Below are positions 5,369-12,025 of a DNA stretch of 19,133 bases, in pieces. The notes below the pieces were generated by a model that was not told where the DNA came from, made no database searches, and saw nothing but the letters and a program-made list of their open reading frames with translations. The position numbers and the translations under genes are program-made. Source of the stretch: Actinomycetota bacterium (lineage in GTDB: Bacteria; Actinomycetota; Thermoleophilia; Solirubrobacterales; Solirubrobacteraceae); assembly GCA_005888335.1 (NCBI GenBank), contig VAWY01000095.1, positions 1-19,133 on the forward strand, read 5' to 3'. Position 1 is the stretch's first letter. Every line of letters begins with the position of its first letter.

Positions 5369-7588
5369 ATGGCGACGAGCATCTCCTCGGCGGAGAACGG
5401 CCACCTCGCGGCCCGATTGTCGGACGGTCGGCAGTTCGGCGCACCGAAATCGCTGAAGCTCGTCCACTCGGTTCCCGGTCGCGTCCGGCTGCGCGTTCCC
5501 CGCGTGGCCGGCGACAACCCGTACGCCGCCCGGCTGGCGACGCTGATCGAGCAGCACGAGGCCGTCGACGCCGTCCGCGTGAGCGCGCCGACCGCGTCGA
5601 TCGTCATCCGCCACCAGCCGCTGATCTCGGCCGACGAGATCCGCGCGCTCGTCGAGCGGCAGGCCGGCGCGGCGTGCGATCCGACGGTGCCGGTGCCCGA
5701 GCTCGCGCCGCGGCCGACACCCGCGAATCGCAAGTGGCTTCCGGCCCTGCCGGCCGGGCTGGCCTTCCTGAGCGGTCCGCTCGGCGTCCCGATCCCGGCG
5801 ACGATGATGCTCGGCGGCGTGGCGGCGGGCGCCTTCCCCATCGCGCAGCGCGCCGTGCGCAGCCTCGCGACCGAGCGGCGGCTGACGCTCGACGTGATGG
5901 ACACGACCGCGATCGTCCTCACCACGCTGCAGGGCTCGTTCGCGGCGCCCGCCATGGTGATCGGCCTGGTCGAGGTCGGCGAGGCGATCCGCAACCGCAC
6001 GGCGCGGGCCTCCAAGCGCGAGGCATACGACCTCCTGGCCACCATGACCGAGGCCGACGCGGTCTGGGTCGAGCGCGGCGCGGAGCGCCACCGGGTGCCG
6101 ATCGATGAGGTGGGCGCCGGCGACCACGTGATCGTCTACCCGGGCGACCGCATCCCGGTGGACGGAAGGGTCGTCCAGGGCAGCGCGCTGATCGACGAGC
6201 ACCAGCTGACCGGCGAGTCGATGCCCGTCCTGCGCGGGATGGGCCAGCCGGTGTTCGCGTCGACGCTGCTGCGCGAGGGCCACCTGCACATCCGCGCCGA
6301 GCGGGTCGGCTCGGACACGCGCGCCGGCCGCATCATCGGGCTGGTCCAGGACGCGCCCGTCCACGACACGCGAGTGGAGAACTACGCGGCCAAGGCGGCC
6401 GATCGCATCCTGCTGCCCTCCTTCCTGCTCTCGGGCGGACTGCTGCTGCTCACCCGCAACCCGTCCGTGGCCGCCTCGATCCTCATCACGGACTTCCTGA
6501 CCGGCATCCGCGTGTCGGTGCCGACGACCGTGCTGGCGTCGATGACGAGCGCCGGGCGGCGAGGGATCCTCGTCCGCAGCGGCCGCGCCATGGAGAAGCT
6601 CGCGGCTGTCGACACGATCGTCTTCGACAAGACCGGGACGGTCACGCGCGGCGAGCCGACGATCACGGGCGTCGAGGCGGCGCGCGACGCGATGGCGCCC
6701 GCCGAGGTCCTCGCCATGGCCGCCGCGGCGAACCAGCGACTGCGCCACCCGCTGGCCGAGGCGGTCGTCCGCTACGCGCGCGAGCGCGGCATCGAGCCGC
6801 CGCCGCGCCGCAACCTGCACTACGAGATCGGGCTCGGCGTGCGCGCGAGCGTCGACGGCCTGTTCGTGCTGGTCGGCAGCGACCGGCTGCTGCGGCTGTC
6901 GGGGATCGACGTCGGGCGCTTCGCGGAGCGGCGCCCGACGGGGTGCGAGTCGCAGATCTTCGTCGCGGCGAACGGCGAGCTGTGCGGGATGATGACCTAC
7001 ACCGATCCGCCGCGGCCCGAGAGCAAGGAGGTCGTCGACACGCTGCGCAGCGATCACGGGATGGCGATTCACCTCCTCAGCGGCGACAAGCGCGCGTCGG
7101 TGGCCTCGATCGCCGACGTGATCGGGATCGACCCCGCCGATGCCCACGCGGAGCTGTTCCCCGAGGACAAGGTCGAGATCGTCCGCCGGCTGCAGGCCGA
7201 GGGCCGCAGCGTCGCCTTCGTCGGCGACGGCGTCAACGACGGCCCGGCGCTCGCGTACGCCGACGCCTCGGTGTCGTTCGGCGGCGCCACGGACGTGGCG
7301 CGCGAGACCGCCGACGTCGTGCTCACCGACGACGACCTGCGGGGGCTCCCGGAAGCCGTCGCCACCGCGCGGCAGGCGATGGGCATCATCCACCAGAACA
7401 TCCGGATCATCACGGGGATGAACGTCGGCGCGCTGGCGCTCGCCCTGCCCGGCGCGATCGGGCCGGCGTCCGCGGCGCTGATCCACAACGGCTCGACGAT
7501 CGTCGCCGGCGCCAACGGGCTGCGGCCGCTGGCGGGGCGTGGCGAGAGGCCCGTGCCACCTGAAAGAGGAGATTCCAGACGTGCGTGA
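5369..7588 (+). CDS. P1B-like P-type ATPase with HMA-like N-terminus and no CPC/SPC motif
   Basis: This 739-residue metal-pump-type ATPase begins at ATG 5369; an in-frame stop at 5351-5353 excludes longer starts. An HMA_2-like domain (about 29-100, HSVPGRVRLRV at 33-43) lacks cysteines. All catalytic landmarks are intact: TGES (281-284), DKTGT (phosphorylated Asp420), HP (460-461) and GDGVND (619-624). The C-terminal HNGST segment is typical of P1B pumps. The membrane helix before the P-domain normally carries CPC, SPC or (D/Y)SC; here it reads DFLTGIRVSVP (375-385), with Thr where Cys is expected. The transported ion therefore cannot be read from the classical motif. The neighbouring MntR-like regulator makes Mn or Fe plausible, Zn/Co possible and Cu unlikely. 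The 3' end overlaps the next small gene by 8 nt. No clear ribosome site precedes the start. Confidence 0.93.
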   Translation: MATSISSAENGHLAARLSDGRQFGAPKSLKLVHSVPGRVRLRVPRVAGDNPYAARLATLIEQHEAVDAVRVSAPTASIVIRHQPLISADEIRALVERQAGAACDPTVPVPELAPRPTPANRKWLPALPAGLAFLSGPLGVPIPATMMLGGVAAGAFPIAQRAVRSLATERRLTLDVMDTTAIVLTTLQGSFAAPAMVIGLVEVGEAIRNRTARASKREAYDLLATMTEADAVWVERGAERHRVPIDEVGAGDHVIVYPGDRIPVDGRVVQGSALIDEHQLTGESMPVLRGMGQPVFASTLLREGHLHIRAERVGSDTRAGRIIGLVQDAPVHDTRVENYAAKAADRILLPSFLLSGGLLLLTRNPSVAASILITDFLTGIRVSVPTTVLASMTSAGRRGILVRSGRAMEKLAAVDTIVFDKTGTVTRGEPTITGVEAARDAMAPAEVLAMAAAANQRLRHPLAEAVVRYARERGIEPPPRRNLHYEIGLGVRASVDGLFVLVGSDRLLRLSGIDVGRFAERRPTGCESQIFVAANGELCGMMTYTDPPRPESKEVVDTLRSDHGMAIHLLSGDKRASVASIADVIGIDPADAHAELFPEDKVEIVRRLQAEGRSVAFVGDGVNDGPALAYADASVSFGGATDVARETADVVLTDDDLRGLPEAVATARQAMGIIHQNIRIITGMNVGALALALPGAIGPASAALIHNGSTIVAGANGLRPLAGRGERPVPPERGDSRRA

Positions 7589-7862
7589 GGTATTGACGGG
7601 GACTCGCCGCGGCATCGGCTTCGCGCTGGGGTTCAGCGCCGTGCTGGCGGCGGCGAACGCGCTGCGCCGCGGCGGGCGCCAGACGGTGAAGACCGCGATC
7701 AAGGGCATGATCCAGGCGCGCGAGGCGGGCGCCGAGGCCGCCGAGCAGATGCAGGACCTGTACGCGGAGGCGGCAAGCGAGTACGCCAACGACCGCGTCC
7801 GGGCTTACAGCGGCTTCGCCTGGGTCCTCCCGGTCGCGCAGCAGGTGCTCGAGCTGGCGTAG
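7581..7862 (+). CDS. Small P-type-ATPase-associated protein (DUF5132-like, paralogue C)
   Basis: A 93-residue product starts at GTG 7581, 8 nt after an AGAGGAGA ribosome site and inside the last codons of the ATPase gene, so translation is probably coupled. The N-terminus RRGIGFALGFSAVLAAANALRRGG is a membrane-helix-like stretch. It is followed by a basic-to-amphipathic helix, KTAIKGMIQAREAG, and EQMQDLYAEAASEY, the part shared with the protein at 5065-5295. The C-terminus (SGFAWVLPVAQQVLELA) is hydrophobic. There are no Cys or His residues. Tight packing on both sides of the ATPase implies a dedicated partner; its function is unknown. The stop is 5 nt from the end of the convergent CDF gene. 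Confidence 0.8.
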   Translation: MREVLTGTRRGIGFALGFSAVLAAANALRRGGRQTVKTAIKGMIQAREAGAEAAEQMQDLYAEAASEYANDRVRAYSGFAWVLPVAQQVLELA

Positions 7863-7867
7863 CCCGG

Positions 7868-8839
7868 TCAGACGAGCGGCAGCTTGCCAGCCCACTCCGC
7901 CCTGGAGATGGGCCGGCTTGCCGGCGCGCCGGCTCGCCGGCGGGGCGCCCGCCCGCCGGGGCTGGTCGGCTCGAGATGGATGAGGACGTCGGCCTGCCTG
8001 AACCGCGTCTCGATCGTCCGCTTGAGCTCGTGGCTGACCTCGTGGGCGCGCTCGAGCGACGTGCCCGCCCGGAACTGGGCGTGGAGGTCGACGTGGCGCC
8101 GGCTGCCCGCCCGCCGTGCGCGCACCTTGTGGAAGCTCTCGAGCTCCGCGGCGCAGTGGTCCTCGATCGCCTCCCACACGGCGACGAGCTCGTCGTCGGG
8201 CAGCGACTCGTCGAGCAGGGTCCGCCCTGCGCGCGTGACGATCCGGATGCCCGAGACGACGATGGCGACCGCGACGAGCAGGGCCATCGCGGGGTCGAAG
8301 GTCGGGGTTCCGGTGACCTCGACGAGGAGCAGCGCGCCGAGCACGGCCCCCGACGTCATCGCGTCGGCGCGCAGGTGCGCCGCGTCGCCCTCGAGCGCGG
8401 CGGAATCGGTAAGCCGGGCCTCGCGGCGCAGGAACGTCGAGACGCCCAGGTTGGCCACCAGCGAGATCGCGACGACCACGACACCGAACCCCACGTCCCG
8501 CAGCGGCGTCGCCTCCGCGAGCCGATCCCACGCCTGCGAGACGATCACGGCGGCGCCGACGAGGATGAGCAGGCCCTCGAACGCGGCCGCCAGGTTCTCT
8601 GCCTTCTCGTGCCCGTAGGGGTGCGACTCGTCGGCCGGCTGGTCGGCCTTGCGGATCGCGAACAGCGCGATGAACGACGCGAGCAGGTCGATGCTCGAGT
8701 GCACGGCGTCGGTGAGGAGGGCGATCGAACCGGTTACCCCGGCCGCCACGAGCTTGAGCACGATCAGCGCCGCGTTCGAGCCGACCGACAGGGCCGCGGC
8801 GCGGGTCTTCCGGCTGTGCGCGGTCAGCTCCGCGGACAT
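7868..8839 (-). CDS. Cation diffusion facilitator (CDF) metal exporter, Zn/Fe/Co-like site
   Basis: The 323-residue product starts at ATG 8839. Earlier in-frame starts would add a low-complexity leader that translates the repeat region, so they are rejected. It has six membrane helices and a cytoplasmic C-terminal domain, the usual FieF/YiiP plan. The TM2 site is TDAVHSSID (His47, Asp51) and the TM5 site is GDAAHLRAD (His155, Asp159). HPYGHEKAE (73-81) is the conserved loop after TM2. HxxxD in both helices fits Zn/Co/Fe exporters better than Mn-CDFs, which usually have DxxxD in TM2. CDF proteins export divalent metal in exchange for protons. The C-terminus ends in a basic, Pro/Ala-rich tail. 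It diverges from the MntR-like gene and may be controlled by it. Upstream on the minus strand, GACAAT lies 6 nt before the ATG. Confidence 0.92.
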   Translation of the reverse strand: MSAELTAHSRKTRAAALSVGSNAALIVLKLVAAGVTGSIALLTDAVHSSIDLLASFIALFAIRKADQPADESHPYGHEKAENLAAAFEGLLILVGAAVIVSQAWDRLAEATPLRDVGFGVVVVAISLVANLGVSTFLRREARLTDSAALEGDAAHLRADAMTSGAVLGALLLVEVTGTPTFDPAMALLVAVAIVVSGIRIVTRAGRTLLDESLPDDELVAVWEAIEDHCAAELESFHKVRARRAGSRRHVDLHAQFRAGTSLERAHEVSHELKRTIETRFRQADVLIHLEPTSPGGRAPRRRAGAPASRPISRAEWAGKLPLV

Positions 8840-8902
8840 CGGGCGATTGTCCGAGCGCCCGTGGGGGCCCGCATGAGCATTCCGCGCCGATGTGCCTGCG
8901 CG

Positions 8903-8984
8903 GCGACCTCCTGTCGCTTGCGCGAACTTCGTTCGCGAGAACGGCGACATCCTGTCGCTCAAGCAAACTTCGTTCGCGTGAAAG
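8903..8984. repeat. Tandem pair of 41-bp units, each made of two palindromes
   Basis: Unit 1 (8903-8943) and unit 2 (8944-8984) match at 34 of 41 positions. Each begins with a GCGAC[CA]TCCTGTCGC inverted repeat (8903-8917; 8944-8958, the second perfect) and continues with an AACTTCGTT-centred palindrome. In unit 1 the latter is a perfect CGCGAAC-TTC-GTTCGCG (8921-8937); in unit 2 it is 8964-8978, shorter. The repeat lies in the 236-nt divergent region between the CDF start (8839) and the regulator start (9076). It could be a paired operator or a REP-like element. Confidence 0.8.
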
Positions 8985-9046
8985 CCGGTACGCAGACGTG
9001 CGCCCGGTGGGTAACACGAGCACCACCATTGCGTTGTTCGGCGAGC

Positions 9047-9061
9047 CATACTTTCCGTATG
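9047..9061. promoter_or_regulatory. CATAC-N5-GTATG inverted repeat before the MntR-like gene (candidate autoregulatory operator)
   Basis: CATAC (9047-9051) and GTATG (9057-9061) are perfect inverted 5-bp arms, flanked by further partial symmetry (GC...GC). TACTTT (9049-9054) within it could be the -10 of the regulator, so a bound repressor would block it. No IdeR-type TTAGG half-sites are visible. This is the best candidate for the regulator's own box, but it is inferred. Confidence 0.4.
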
Positions 9062-9075
9062 CCAAGGTGGGCGTA

Positions 9076-9774
9076 ATGGCCGCAGTGCCCGCACCGGGGT
9101 TCCAGCCGGAGGGCATCAGCGAGGCTGTGCAGGACTACGCGAAGGCGATCTACGCCCTCGAGGTCCGCACCGGGGGAGAAGCGGTGCACACCAACGCGCT
9201 GGCCGAACGGCTCGGCGTGACGCCCGCGTCGGCGTCGGGCATGGTCAGGCGGCTGGCGGACCTCGGGCTCGTGCGCCACGTCCGCTACAAGGGCGTGCAG
9301 CTCACGGACGCCGGCCGGCGCGTGGCGCTGGAGGTGCTGCGCCACCACCGGCTCGTCGAGCTTTACCTCGCCGTCCACCTCGACGTTCCATGGGACCGCG
9401 TCCACGAGGAGGCCGAAGCCCTCGAGCACGTCATATCTGAGGACCTCGAGGCGCGCATCGCCGCCAAGCTCGGCCACCCGACGCACGATCCGCACGGCGA
9501 CCCCATCCCGAGCGCCGCGCTGACGATCGTCGAGGACGAGACGCAGAGCCTCGACGCGGTGGCCGTCGGCCTGACGGGGCGCTTCGTGCGCATCTCGGAC
9601 TCCGATCCGGCGATGCTGCGCTATCTCGCGGCGCGCGGGATCGGCATCGGCGACCCCTTCCGGGTCGTCGCCCGCCAGCCGTTCGAGGGCCCGCTGACGG
9701 TGCGCTTCGGCGAGACCGACCATGTGCTCGGCGGCGCGCTCGCGCGCGCGATGCGGGTCGAGCTCGACGGCTGA
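9076..9774 (+). CDS. DtxR/MntR-family metal-dependent regulator with FeoA-like C-terminal domain
   Basis: This 232-residue protein has an N-terminal winged helix (about 14-88: NALAERLGVTPASASGMVRRLADLGLV), a dimerisation/metal domain (about 89-140) and an SH3/FeoA-like domain (about 150-232). Aligned by eye with B. subtilis MntR, five of six Mn ligands remain: Asp20 (D8), His91 (H77), Glu114 (E99), Glu117 (E102) and His118 (H103). Lys23 replaces E11. The DtxR/IdeR Cys102 position is Glu114, which favours Mn over Fe sensing. The three-domain length is DtxR-like, so this is a hybrid layout. GTG at 9067 is an alternative start; ATG 9076 is preferred because AAGGTGGG lies just upstream. It diverges from the CDF and probably controls it and perhaps the whole island. 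Confidence 0.9.
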   Translation: MAAVPAPGFQPEGISEAVQDYAKAIYALEVRTGGEAVHTNALAERLGVTPASASGMVRRLADLGLVRHVRYKGVQLTDAGRRVALEVLRHHRLVELYLAVHLDVPWDRVHEEAEALEHVISEDLEARIAAKLGHPTHDPHGDPIPSAALTIVEDETQSLDAVAVGLTGRFVRISDSDPAMLRYLAARGIGIGDPFRVVARQPFEGPLTVRFGETDHVLGGALARAMRVELDG

Positions 9775-9778
9775 CCGC

Positions 9779-9794
9779 GGCCGGCGCGCCGGCC
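9779..9794. terminator. Perfect 16-bp GC palindrome after the regulator gene
   Basis: GGCCGGCGCGCCGGCC lies 4 nt after the regulator's stop codon and 2 nt before the TAGGCT box of the next gene. It has no T-run. It could act as a T-less hairpin terminator for the regulator, but the stem has no free loop bases. Confidence 0.35.
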
Positions 9795-9796
9795 CA

Positions 9797-9802
9797 TAGG
9801 CT
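9797..9802 (+). promoter_or_regulatory. -10 hexamer TAGGCT for the peroxiredoxin gene
   Basis: TAGGCT ends 8 nt before ATG 9811 and there is no Shine-Dalgarno sequence, which fits leaderless transcription. The same box and spacing recur at 14062. Confidence 0.45.
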
Positions 9803-9810
9803 CCTCTCTC

Positions 9811-10281
9811 ATGATCGAGCAAGGCCAGCCCGCCCCCGACTTCGACCTTCCCGACCAGGACGGCAACCCCGTCCGGCTGCGCGACCTGCGCGGCCGGCGC
9901 GTCGTCCTGTACTTCTATCCCAAGGCCGACACGCCCGGCTGCACCACCCAGGCCTGCGGCGTGCGCGACCGCGCGCCCGACTACGCGGCGGCGGGCGCCG
10001 TCGTCCTCGGCGTCTCGCCCGACCCGGTCGCCAAGGTCAAGCGCTTCCACGACAAGTTCACGCTCGGCTTCAACCTGCTGGCCGACACCGACCACGCGGT
10101 CGCCGACGCCTACGGCGTCTGGGCGGAGAAGTCGATGTACGGGCGCACGTACTGGGGCAACCAGCGCACAACCTTCGTCATCGACGAGGACGGCGTCGTG
10201 CGTCACGTCATCCCGAAGGTGTCGCCCAAGACGCACGACGACGAGGTCCTCGAGGCGCTCGCGCAGCTGCAACCCGCGTAG
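9811..10281 (+). CDS. bcp: Thiol peroxidase, PrxQ/Bcp type
   Basis: The 156-residue length and the motif YPKADTPGCTTQACGVRD identify a PrxQ (bacterioferritin comigratory protein) peroxiredoxin. Cys44 is the peroxidatic cysteine and Cys49 the resolving one, five residues away as in two-Cys PrxQ enzymes. It reduces H2O2 and organic hydroperoxides in the cytoplasm using thioredoxin. A GVSPDP segment and the GRTYWGNQRTTFVIDEDG region are also family-typical. It is a single gene with its own TAGGCT promoter box. Its location after a metal island fits oxidative-stress protection, but no functional link is shown. Confidence 0.95.
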   Translation: MIEQGQPAPDFDLPDQDGNPVRLRDLRGRRVVLYFYPKADTPGCTTQACGVRDRAPDYAAAGAVVLGVSPDPVAKVKRFHDKFTLGFNLLADTDHAVADAYGVWAEKSMYGRTYWGNQRTTFVIDEDGVVRHVIPKVSPKTHDDEVLEALAQLQPA

Positions 10282-10287
10282 CGCCGC

Positions 10288-10317
10288 TTGACAGGGTTGC
10301 GCCGCCCCGGGTAGGAG
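10288..10317 (+). promoter_or_regulatory. Promoter TTGACA-N18-TAGGAG before the lipoprotein gene
   Basis: TTGACA (10288-10293) is a consensus -35. TAGGAG (10312-10317) follows after 18 nt and ends 7 nt before ATG 10325. The -10 lacks the final T and could double as a GGAG ribosome site. It is the only clear -35/-10 pair I found in the window. Confidence 0.5.
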
Positions 10318-10324
10318 CCAGGGC

Positions 10325-10903
10325 ATGCGCTCTCTCCTGCCCGCGCTGCTCGCCGCGGCGCTGCTCGTCGCCGGCTGCGGCGGCTCCAACAAGAGCGGCG
10401 GCGGCTCGGGCGTCAAGCCCGAGACCTGGGCGTCGACCGTGTGCACCTCGCTGGGGTCGTGGGAGCGCGACCTCAAGGCCGGCGCGACGGGCCTCGACAA
10501 GACGCTCGAGAGGGCCGCGGCCCGTCGCGGCCTCGCCGGCGTGCGCGCGGAGCTCGCCGACTACCTCGGGCGGACGGTCGGCCGGACCGACGCCGTGCTC
10601 AAGCAGGTCGACCGCGCGGGAACGCCCGGCGGCAAGGACGGCGCGGCGGTGCGCGCCGTCGTGCACGACGCTCTGATGAGGATGCGCCAGATCCTCGCCG
10701 ACGCCCGCGCGAAGTCCCGGCGGCTGCCGGTCGGCGACCCCAAGGCGTTCGTGCGCGAGGTCACGAGCCTCGGCGAGGTGATCGACCGCGCGGCCACGCG
10801 GACCGGCAATCAGCTCGACCGCGACCTCGAGCGCCGGTACGGCAAGACGGACATCGGCAAGGCCCTCAACGAGGAGCCGGCCTGCAAGAGGCTCGCGGGC
10901 TGA
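10325..10903 (+). CDS. Hypothetical lipoprotein
   Basis: A 192-residue product begins with a lipoprotein signal (RSLLPALLAAALLVAGC; lipid-attached Cys18), followed by a Gly/Ser-rich linker. The mature part is helical and charged, with a cysteine near the start (STVCTSLGSWERDLKAGA) and one near the end (EEPACKRLAG) that might form a disulfide. I do not recognise a named family. It ends directly against the next gene with no gap (TGA then ATG), which suggests cotranscription with the reductase. Confidence 0.85.
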   Translation: MRSLLPALLAAALLVAGCGGSNKSGGGSGVKPETWASTVCTSLGSWERDLKAGATGLDKTLERAAARRGLAGVRAELADYLGRTVGRTDAVLKQVDRAGTPGGKDGAAVRAVVHDALMRMRQILADARAKSRRLPVGDPKAFVREVTSLGEVIDRAATRTGNQLDRDLERRYGKTDIGKALNEEPACKRLAG

Positions 10904-11977
10904 ATGCCGCGCTCGATCCTCTTCACCGGCTTCCCCGGGTTCATCGGCGCGCGCCTCATCCCGCGCCTCCTCGGCGGGGATCCCGAGGCGCGCGTCGTCG
11001 CCCTGGTCGAGCCGCGCATGGAGGCGCGCGCCCGCGAGCTGGCCGCCGAGGTCGGCGGCGGGCGCGTCGACGTGCAGCCCGGCGACATCACCCGCGAGCG
11101 CCTCGGTCTCGACGCGGCGACGTACGACCGCCTGGCGGCCGAGACCGTCGAGGTCTTCCACCTCGCGGCGATCTACGACCTCGCGGTGCCCGCGGCGCTC
11201 GCCGAGCGCGTCAACGTGACCGGCACCGGGAACGTCGTCGACTTCTGCCGCGCGTGCACGCGCCTGGAGCGCCACCTCTACGTGTCGACCGCGTACGTCG
11301 CCGGAACGCGCTCCGGCCTCGTCCTCGAGGAGGATCTCGCCGCCGGCCAGGGCTTCAAGAACCACTACGAGTCGACCAAGTTCGCCGCCGAGGTGCTGGT
11401 GCGCTCGTCGATGGGCTTCGACGGCGTGCCGACCACGATCGTGCGGCCGGCGATCGTCGTCGGGGACTCGCGCACGGGCGAGACCGCGAAGTTCGACGGG
11501 CCCTACTACATCCTGCGCACGGCGGCCGCGATCCCGGGCCCGATGCCGCAGCTCGGCAACGCCGACGCCCTCTTCAACGTCGTCCCCATCGACTTCGTGG
11601 TCGAGGCCATGGCCGTGGCCGCGCGCGACGAGACCGCGCTCGGCCGGACGCTTCACCTCGTCGACCCCGAACCGCTGCCCTCGGCGGAGGTCGTCTCGCT
11701 GCTCGTCCGCGAGTACGACGGCCGCACGCCCTCGATCCGCGTGCCGTCCGGCCTGGTCGATCGCGCGCTGCGCTACACGCCGGTGCGCGCGCTGATGGGC
11801 GGCACGCCGCGCGAGTCGCTCGTCTACATGAACCATCCCGTCCGCTTCGACGTCAGCAACGCAAACGAGATCCTCGGGCGCCACGGGCTGCGCTGCCCGC
11901 GGCTGCCCGAGTACGCCGGAAACCTGGTCTCGTTCTTCCGGGCACACGAGGACGACCCGGCCTTGCGCCCGGCCTGA
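10904..11977 (+). CDS. Extended SDR reductase (thioester-reductase/male-sterility-like)
   Basis: The 357-residue product has an N-terminal Rossmann motif, TGFPGFIG (8-15), HLAA (87-90), LYVSTAYV (125-132, Ser128) and NHYESTK (153-159, catalytic Tyr155 and Lys159), then RPAIVVGDSRTGE. These are the extended short-chain dehydrogenase features of the NAD(P)-binding group that includes thioester reductases and fatty-acyl-CoA reductases. A free-standing protein of this size probably reduces or epimerises a lipid, sterol or sugar-like substrate; which one cannot be read. The start is the ATG directly after the lipoprotein stop, with no gap. No signal peptide is present. A hairpin overlaps the stop (11974-11999). 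Confidence 0.87.
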   Translation: MPRSILFTGFPGFIGARLIPRLLGGDPEARVVALVEPRMEARARELAAEVGGGRVDVQPGDITRERLGLDAATYDRLAAETVEVFHLAAIYDLAVPAALAERVNVTGTGNVVDFCRACTRLERHLYVSTAYVAGTRSGLVLEEDLAAGQGFKNHYESTKFAAEVLVRSSMGFDGVPTTIVRPAIVVGDSRTGETAKFDGPYYILRTAAAIPGPMPQLGNADALFNVVPIDFVVEAMAVAARDETALGRTLHLVDPEPLPSAEVVSLLVREYDGRTPSIRVPSGLVDRALRYTPVRALMGGTPRESLVYMNHPVRFDVSNANEILGRHGLRCPRLPEYAGNLVSFFRAHEDDPALRPA

Positions 11978-11999
11978 CGCGGGCGTAGAAACGCGTCAG
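11974..11999 (+). terminator. Hairpin overlapping the reductase stop codon
   Basis: CTGACGCG (11974-11981, containing the TGA stop) pairs perfectly with CGCGTCAG (11992-11999) across a 10-nt loop. There is no T-run. It is probably a T-less terminator between the reductase and the DUF1059 gene. Confidence 0.5.
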
Positions 12000-12025
12000 A
12001 CCAACCCTCCGAAGGAGGACGACGC

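Noticed and set aside
5195..7789. Long open frame on the minus strand (over 860 codons) opposite the ATPase
   Set aside because: It lies wholly antisense to a P-type ATPase with all motifs intact. Its composition (Arg/Asp/His-rich, no domain) is the usual antisense artefact of GC-rich DNA.
7911..7960. CCGGCG-rich short palindromes at the 3' end of the CDF gene
   Set aside because: They fall inside coding sequence and are expected from Ala/Gly/Arg codons in GC-rich DNA.
8840..9075. Canonical IdeR/DtxR box (TTAGG-type) for the regulator
   Set aside because: No TTAGGTTAG-like half-sites were found; only the palindromes listed above are present.
8840..9094. N-terminal extension of the CDF gene into the repeat region
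   Set aside because: The added residues translate the palindromic repeat and have no membrane or domain character. CDF homology begins after ATG 8839.
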